The notes beneath the pieces are model-generated. The model saw nothing but the letters and a program-made list of their open reading frames with translations. It did not search any database and had not been told where the DNA came from. A stretch of DNA of 64,000 bases from positions 84,659,157-84,723,156 of the forward strand of contig NC_092859.1 of NCBI RefSeq assembly GCF_032062135.1, given 5' to 3'. The position numbers were made by a program, and so were the translations under genes. The DNA comes from Pyxicephalus adspersus (lineage: Eukaryota; Chordata; Amphibia; Anura; Pyxicephalidae). Positions 56,983 through 64,000 of this stretch are shown piece by piece (within the stretch, counting starts at the first letter, position 1; each line of letters opens with the position of its first letter).

Positions 56983-58335
56983 GAGGGTGATTCACCAACC
57001 AAAATCGGAAGCTCGCTCGTGAATTCGTGTTCGCAATCCAAAATCGGAAGCCTTCAATCAATTTATCAACTAAATTTCAGGCGCTGGTGTATTTGCGCGG
57101 AAGTTAGTGCTGGCTGCTGCTCGCTGCTGGAGCCGTGCATCCCCGGCAGTTTGACACTGGCGAGCTTGCATTAAAAGTCACTGTTCCCCCCAAAAAACAT
57201 TCTTTCTAATGGCACACATATTACCCTTAGCCCTAAAACAAATGTTTGTGCTGTTCAAATGTTTAAAACATCTATCTGCGCTAAGAAAACAGCATATTTT
57301 AAAATGACTTCAACTCCTCTACATAGGCGCCTATATAAACGCTTACAATGCCTGATCAAAGGAGCCGCCTGGGGGTAAATCTTGCGACTTTCCGCGGGCC
57401 AAACCTCGGCTTTGCCATCGGACTAGATTTTCCCACAAAAGTCACAAGCACACACACGTTCTTGTTTGTTTCTATAGATATATATGTATATGTGTGTCTA
57501 TTGCCAATTTTGACAGACTGCGCAAGTGCTAATTGCAAGTGAATTTCTATCACCTGTGCACTTAAATTTGAGCGTATATAAGGGGGTGGTTTAACGCACT
57601 TTTTCTTTTCTCTTTTCTTCTTCCTTAGAGGGGCTGTTGGTTTGTGTGTTATCCAAATTAATCTATGTTGTGCATGGATACTTTTCTTACCCTTTAGCAC
57701 AAAAGCGTCTTTTTTATTTTACTTTGAATGTTTTAATGTCCATTTTGCATTGGGACTGGTTTAAGGAATCACCTCAATTTAAATCAATGTGGTAATAAGC
57801 CTTGCGGAGTGTTGGAGTGCTGTAAATTTTGTTGGGAGTAGGTTACACTGCACTTAGCACTTGTTTCTCTCGAAGGCCAGTCGGATACCCCCCCCTCCCC
57901 TGGCCCTTGCCCTGCCCCAAATCTGTCCCTGGGCTAAATGTTTTGCCATAATCTTTAGGTGGCATCAATGCAGACATTCCCGGGAGCTACTGGAACGGGA
58001 TTTGAGAAGGGTCTGAAAGTCCCTGAAGGGTATTTGAGGAATTGATGTCCTGATATTTGATGGGCTTCTAATTCAGGCAATACAAGAAGCTAAGTTATGG
58101 GAGCTCCCCCTCCATGTTATTCTCTATTGTCCTTCTTTGTTTTGTTTAATCTTGTGGAGGATCCCATTTTACTTTTATTTTTGCTATGTTTAAGTTAATT
58201 GTCATATGTTTTATATTGGTATTTTACAATTGTGAGCCGCTAGGCTCTAAATTTCTGTATGTGTTATCTTTTGTACAAGCTATTTTTTGTCTTAATATTC
58301 AATAAAAAAGGATTGTAACAAAAAAAAAAAAAAAG
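56983..58335 (+). mobile_element. Repeat-derived region with poly(A)-ended retroelement tail
   Basis: The right end has AATAAAAAAGGATTGTAACA followed by a 15-base A-run (about 58320-58334), as at the 3' end of a LINE or retroposed copy. The left part has two CAAAATCGGAAGC copies 36 bases apart. No reverse-transcriptase ORF is present, so the family is not assigned, and the left limit is uncertain. Confidence 0.4.
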
Positions 58336-58462
58336 TAAATACAAGTAAATATGTGCATTTGATGTAAGACCAACACTTTTAAAGTACAAGAAGTCTTTGA
58401 ATTGTTTTTAATAACGTTGTTATGCTGTTGCTAACCAATGATGAATAAAGTACTTTTTACCA

Positions 58463-60325
58463 TTAATGCGACTTCTGGTGCTGCATGGTTTTGCTGATGG
58501 CTTTGTAGTCTGGTTGATACATGGTGAGGTTAAGTTTCATGCAGTCGTTGACACATCCATCAGTTAAGTGTGATCGTAGGTTGGTCGTAATGTTCTTTAG
58601 ATGTGAGAAAGACTGTTCACATGCATACGTAGAGCCAAACATTGTCAGTACAGCAATACTCACACACTGCAGTGTGTGGTATGTGACAGGAAGCGCGTTC
58701 CAGGTTTTGACAATCAGCTGGTCCGCAGGTTGAAGTTTTTTCATTTCTCTCCACTTGTGTTTGCTCGCCAACTCTGCTTGCTGTCGTGAAAGTCTATCAA
58801 AATCTTCATTCAGTGACTTGAACTTATTCACCCACATATCTGAGGCCTTCAGGTCAGCAGCTTTTAGCTCAAAATCTCTAAGGGAGACACCGGGGATGTA
58901 ACTCAGATCGGCGCTGTCCACTGCACACTCATGTGGATGGGTGATAAACTCAAAAAGACGAGTGCCCTCACGAAATTCTCCAAAGTGCGCATTGAATGAC
59001 TGTAGGAGATTAGATGTGAAGCCCGCTAGCTGCTGAAGATCAAGATGTTGAGCAGGGTCACTTGCTGTGCATGCATCTTTAAACTCTCCCAGTTTTTCAA
59101 AGTGTAGTAAACAACCTTTTTTAATGTCGGCGATGAAGAGTTCTAGCTTGTTTTCAAATGCAAACACTGCTTGTTGAAGGAATAAGACTGGATTTCCAAC
59201 GCCTTGAATTTTCACATTGAGCTGGTTCAGATGTTCAGTCATGAGATAGTAGAACTTCTGGAGCCACTTAGCGTTAGCTAACACAGGATGCTCGATGTTT
59301 TTCATTTCAAGAAAAGTCCGGATTTCACTCAGACAAGCCGGGAAACGGCTGAGCACCTTCCCTCTTGACAACCAACGCACATTGCTGTGCAGAAGCAGAC
59401 CAGGATAATTATTCCCAACTTCATCCAGCAGTGTTTTAAACTGGCGATCATTTAAAGCTCGGGCAACAATAAAGTTGACCACCTGAATTGACCAGCCACG
59501 TCACCTCACCAAGCTGCTCGCCACACATCTCAGCACAAAGCGCCTCCTGATGTAGGATGCAGTGAAAACTTAGGATGGGTCTCTTTTCATGTTCACGAAG
59601 AAGCACTTCGAATCCTCTGTTTTTCCCCACCATGCACGGAGCACCATCAGTACACACCGAAATAAGTTTATCCATCGGTAGATTTTGTTCTTTAGCGAGC
59701 TCAGTGAAAGACTTGAATAAATCCTCCCCACTTGTTGTCCCTTTCATAGGCAAAACAGCAAGACTTTCCTCATAGTGTCACGGACAGCATACATGCAATC
59801 ATGCTGAACTGGGATAAATGGCTTACGTCTGTCCTTCACTTGTGTTGCCTCAATTTGATTTGCCATCATGATGGTACGATCGTGAACAGTTCTTGCCAAC
59901 AGAGGCATGTCTTTTATTCGTTTGATTTTCTTGTATTTATCCGAAAAGTCGTCAAAAAGTTCATTGGCAACATCAGGCATGAATGTTTTGGTATACTCCC
60001 CATCTGTGAATGGCTTTTAGTTTCTCACAATTGCTAAAGCACCAGCAAAGCTAGCCGAATTCCAGTCAACTTGTTGGGTCCAAACACGGAGTTGCGGCTG
60101 ACTAGCTTGCACTCTGCACAGTAGCTCTTGACATGCTTTCTTCCTGCTGTCCCCCGCAGGATATTTGCATGCAAATGTAATATGGCGTTTGTCGAAGTGC
60201 TGCTTTATATTTGACCGTTTCATCGATGCAGTTTTATCATTGCATATTAGACACACTGCAGAACCTGCTCTCTCCACAAAGGCGAATTCCTCTGTCCATT
60301 CCTGCTGAAAGGTACGATACTCCAT
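58463..60325 (-). pseudogene. hAT-superfamily transposase pseudogene (GTF2IRD2/Charlie-like)
   Basis: Minus-strand fragments in order: an N-terminal BED-like zinc finger at 60017-60325 (CLIC then HFDKRH), 59744-59980, 59448-59753 (PMKGTTSGEDLF, CTDGAPCMVG, FHCILHQEALC) and a long open C-terminal part at 58463-59482 (HSNVRWLSRGKVL, and the hATC dimerisation block TMFGSTYACEQSFSHLKN). Damage: an in-frame TAA at 60017-60019; a deleted and shifted segment near 59750-59830, where family members carry the LDEST motif with a catalytic Asp; and a one-base insertion near 59487. The terminal inverted repeats were not found. It cannot encode an active transposase as it stands. Confidence 0.9.
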
Positions 60326-62394
60326 CTTTTTTTCTTTTAGCTATCTTCTTCAATAAAAGGGTTTCTGCAATTAGCTAGCTGACTGAGGTGAGGAGGATAC
60401 CACCACCCCAGGTAGTGGTCCATGGGGCAGGGCAGAGGTAATGAAGGCAGGGTAGCCAATTGCGGGTGTAGCTGGTTGGATGGACCCTTACAGGCCATCA
60501 AGGCAGGTTAGGCCCAAGCCGGGGGCTCAAATTTCGGCCACTGGTGGAAAGTGGCACTGTGCCTGAAATATGCCTCGTACCTCGTTGAGGCCACAAACAG
60601 GGCGCCAGCCCAAGATGAGGACTCACCCAGCAGAGCAGGGTCAGAAGAAGCAGTTTGATTTTGTTGCAATTTCTACTGATTTTGTAAGTTTGGAAAAAAT
60701 ATGATTTAATATGTTGTTTAAATTGTATTTAAATTTCTAGATTTCATTGTTGTTTCCTGAAGAAGCGGACTGAGAATCCATAAAACATGTTGAAAATACT
60801 ACTTTGAGATTAGAAAACTATTGCAAAGTTTGCCTACATGAAATTATGATATTTTGCAACCTTTTTTTTTTTTTTTTTTTTTTTTAAGCTTTGTAATGAA
60901 ATTTTATCTTAAATTTATTTGTATTAAATGCCTAAAGCCCCTAGTTCTTTCGTAAGGTTATATATTTTGATGTGACATTTTTGGTAGTTTTCATGTTGGA
61001 AAACAATTCTTTTTATTAGGTGTAATACCATTTTAAGCACTAGCATTAGTGGAACAGGTCAGGATGCCTAGGGTGCAGTTAACTGAAGGAACATGGCTTG
61101 CCGCTTTAGTGAAAATTCTCATCATAAATCAAGGTACATACCGTTTGCCCCCCCGAAAATAAGCCCTAGTATGACCTTTCTGTAATATGATGAATAGGAT
61201 CAGCATGACACCAATAACTACTATACCTTGAAGCTGAGCAGTCCCCTTTAAATTGTATTATCCTATTACAGCACAAACATTGCTAACAATGTAAATATAT
61301 AAATTTATATATTATAAATGACATATACAGCTCTCTGATCACTCGCATGTATTGACGTTTTTTTTTTAAATTTGAATAAATGTCGAATGTTTATGAAAAA
61401 AAAAATAAGACATCCCCTGAAAATAAGCTCTAGTGCATTTTTGGAGCAAAAATTATTAAGATACTGTCTTATTTTCTGGGAAACAGTGTTTTTGTTATGG
61501 AACTATTGACATCCAAAGCAGACTGGAACAACATGACGTCACACTCCATGGCCTCAGGACAGAACTCATCTCCCTCTTCAACCTCGCCGGGACGGAACTT
61601 GCAGGACGAAGGGTGGCAGGCACCTCCTGCGCACAGTACCTGACTGGGAGAGAGCGATTCTGTGATTTTTCAGGATCCAGTGGCTACAGAACCCTATTGA
61701 CCAGCACAACTCTTGTATAATCTGAATTAAAACTTCAGGGTGTGTGAGAGTGCAGCCATGCCCCCTTCTATGGCTCCTAGGTCTTGACCACCCAGAGTCA
61801 CTTCAACCACATAGGTTTCCAACACTAACTGTGCACAAAGTTATGTATGCAATTCTTTTTTTCTTTTCTCCTGGCCTTCCTACTATCACTGCTCTCCCCT
61901 CCTCCTTTGCCTTTCTAGCCCAGGATTGCCACCCTCTTATTACTTCCTAACTCCCCCCCTGTTTTCTACTTTTGTGTTCTACCCTTATATACCCCCCCCC
62001 CTAGATTCTTCATTCTCCTCCCCTTTTTCATACAATCTCCCCATCCTTGTTTCTTCCGGTTTATTGGTAAATAAAAAATATTTGAAAGGCAACGGGCTGC
62101 GGTAGATTTGGAAAATTGCACAAACTGTCTTGGCTGTAGGTGAAGAAGGCCCTTGCCCTCTACCCTTCACCTTCAGTGTTCTACCACTTCAAAATTTGCC
62201 AAAAATGGCCATGTCAAGCTTAATATACTTATAAGTTTGAAACTGTGAACTATGTGGATTCAGAATAGTGAATTGGACCCAGGAGAGAAAGACCAAAAAT
62301 AGATGCTGAAAATAAAAGTACAAAAATTAATGTAATAGGTCAAAATTTCTCACAACAGAAATACTTAGAACAGAGACACCAAAATCTGTTCAGA
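60326..62394. other. Intergenic region left of XPOT
   Basis: No host gene recognised. It contains a 24-base T-run at 60862-60885, the miniature element at 61140-61488 and a pyrimidine-rich tract at about 61840-62040. Confidence 0.6.
61140..61488. mobile_element. Miniature element with GAAAATAAG terminal repeats (family G)
   Basis: The left end CCCCCCGAAAATAAGCCCTA and right end CTTATTTTCTGGGAAACAGT are inverted repeats. A second internal CCCCTGAAAATAAGCTCTAG lies at about 61415. It resembles a widespread vertebrate non-autonomous DNA element with the CCCCGAAAATAAG signature. Confidence 0.7.
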
Positions 62395-63116
62395 TTTGAC
62401 TACATAAAATTTATTGTTTTCCTTTTATAAAAATTTTGTAGAACGAGCTCCTAGATTTCGATTCAGACATTACAAGAAGCAATGTATCTTCCCATCGATC
62501 ATCTCAATCTTGTGTGTCTGATAAATACTGTTTATACTTTACTTGATTTCAAGTCCAGTCCATATAGCTAAAAAAGCGAGTTCTGGATTGAGTCCGCATG
62601 TACGCTGCCACTATAAAGATAGGGACTTCAATACAGTTCTAAGAAATTGCCATGACTATCTACAAAATTCACTTTATCCTTTTTTATTTTACCACAATGC
62701 ATCAGGAGAGCCATAATTATAAGATTAACAGTTTGAATTCTTTAAAATAACAAAAAGATATATACAGAGTCTCCTGACAGCTAACTGATTTTTTACAGTT
62801 CATTCTTTTAGGTTTCAAAATAAAAATCCAATTGAATATATTAATTTAATTGGTGCACTTAACACAGAACATAAGCTTGTTACATGGCAGAAAAAGAAGA
62901 CCACGCCTTGTCACCGGAGACATTTTCCACCACAAGTAGCACGTAACAGGTAAGATGGGTCTGCAGCTTATTACAAGACCATGAATTGCGTGTTGAATGA
63001 CAAAAAATGATATCCATATAGCATACCAGTTAAAGGCATGTACAAAATTAGCAATTTACATAAATTATTAACTGGAGGTCCTGAGTATCAGGTGCATGAA
63101 AATTCCAGTATATTCC
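62395..63116 (-). other. XPOT: XPOT 3' UTR
   Basis: Non-coding sequence downstream of the XPOT stop. AATAAA on the minus strand at 62410-62415 is the likely polyadenylation signal. Confidence 0.6.
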
Positions 63117-64000
63117 TCAAGGCTTGGCCCTTTGAAAAAAGACCTGGGGAAAAAAATAATATGATTATGTTTCTCTAATGCATCAAACCATCAAAAGATT
63201 CTGCAAAAAAAAGATCAGTACATACCTTTAAGTAATTCTTAAACACTTTAGCATCTGGTTGCTGAAGAGCTTGACAAAACTCCTGAAAAATCAGACCACA
63301 ACAGGGTTTAATAATTCTCTAGGATACGAAAATAATTGTAAAATATTGTTATATTCCTAATCTTTGTGTATTTTTTTCACATCTGTGCAATAATCCAGCA
63401 TGAAACTTTGCTTTTGGAAAGAACTTTTATGCAATAAAATTACCAGTCACTACAATTCTCTCCATCGTGCAGGGTGACAAGTCTCCTACCAGCTCCCCTA
63501 AAGCACCTGAAGGGTCCCTACTACATCACTGCTCTCTGCACAGGTTATGTATAGCCAAATGATGTCCCTTTAATCTGGTAATATATTTGAGTATGTAAAG
63601 ACATTTGGTGCACAGAAAGTGCACATATTTAAATACAATTATGTGCACCCAGAGTTCAGCTTTAAGGGTACAAGGAATGTACACTGGTTTTTGTTTTTAT
63701 CTAACAATACCTATCTGTGTATACTCTGCAAACAAGGAGAAATCCCTTTAAAACAAAAAATGTATTTTTAACCTATTTTTATTTTTCAGGGCGATTGTTG
63801 AAGTGTTATAATTAAGACCTAGCTTTACAATTAGGCGTGTTAATAACAATGGACTCCACAGGTGTAAATATGGTCTCAGCTATATGATGCCTTGTTATAT
63901 TTTGGAAATATCTTTTCATTTACCTGGATAATTTCTGGAGCCACCTGCAAAGATGGTAGGTATTCTTGCTGTAGATACTGAATGCATTCCGGTCCCTACA
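63117..64000 (-). CDS. XPOT: XPOT (exportin-T), last three coding exons, partial
   Basis: Minus-strand exons 63924-64000 (cut by the window edge), 63226-63282 and 63117-63143. They read GPECIQYLQQEYLPSLQVAP then EIIQ, EFCQALQQPDAKVFKNYLK, and VFFQRAKP followed by TGA at 63117-63119. Exportin-T is a karyopherin-beta HEAT-repeat protein that carries mature tRNA out of the nucleus with RanGTP. These exons are its C-terminal helices. All junctions are GT-AG and in frame. The gene lies beside SRGAP1/KICS2 in other vertebrates, which supports the call. Most of the gene is beyond the right edge. Confidence 0.95.

Overview
The window looks like frog (anuran amphibian) chromosomal DNA. It is AT-rich, its genes have GT-AG introns, and single-copy vertebrate genes sit in a sea of Tc1/mariner and hAT relics and short non-autonomous DNA elements of the kind common in ranoid frogs. 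The gene order (SRGAP1, then KICS2, then XPOT) matches the vertebrate neighbourhood known from human 12q14. Species cannot be read from the sequence.

Layout. Positions 1-16625 (+) hold the 3' part of SRGAP1: seven exons covering the end of the RhoGAP domain, the SH3 domain and the C-terminal tail, followed by a long 3' UTR to about 19.1 kb (alternatively about 19.77 kb). Positions 19.8-41.7 kb are intergenic. They contain three Tc1-like relics, three hAT-type elements with recognisable 8-bp target duplications (one nested inside a Tc1 relic), several miniature elements and one of the two assembly gaps. KICS2 (C12orf66, a KICSTOR subunit) is complete on the minus strand at 42568-46152 in three coding exons, convergent with SRGAP1. 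rpl18a (ribosomal protein eL20) is complete on the minus strand at 50320-56602 in five coding exons totalling 176 codons. Its introns 1 and 2 each carry a copy of an H/ACA snoRNA that resembles SNORA68. Positions 58.4-60.3 kb (-) hold a broken hAT transposase of the GTF2IRD2/Charlie type. Positions 62.4-64.0 kb (-) hold the last three coding exons of XPOT (exportin-T), which continues past the right edge.

The genes do not form an operon-like unit. SRGAP1 is a cytoskeletal Rho-GAP, KICS2 is part of lysosomal nutrient sensing, rpl18a is a ribosomal component, and XPOT exports tRNA from the nucleus. The main points of interest are the duplicated intronic snoRNA, the placement of rpl18a between KICS2 and XPOT, the nested and TSD-flanked transposons, and two near-perfect hairpins. 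I found no convincing undescribed system such as a novel protein family or regulatory array.
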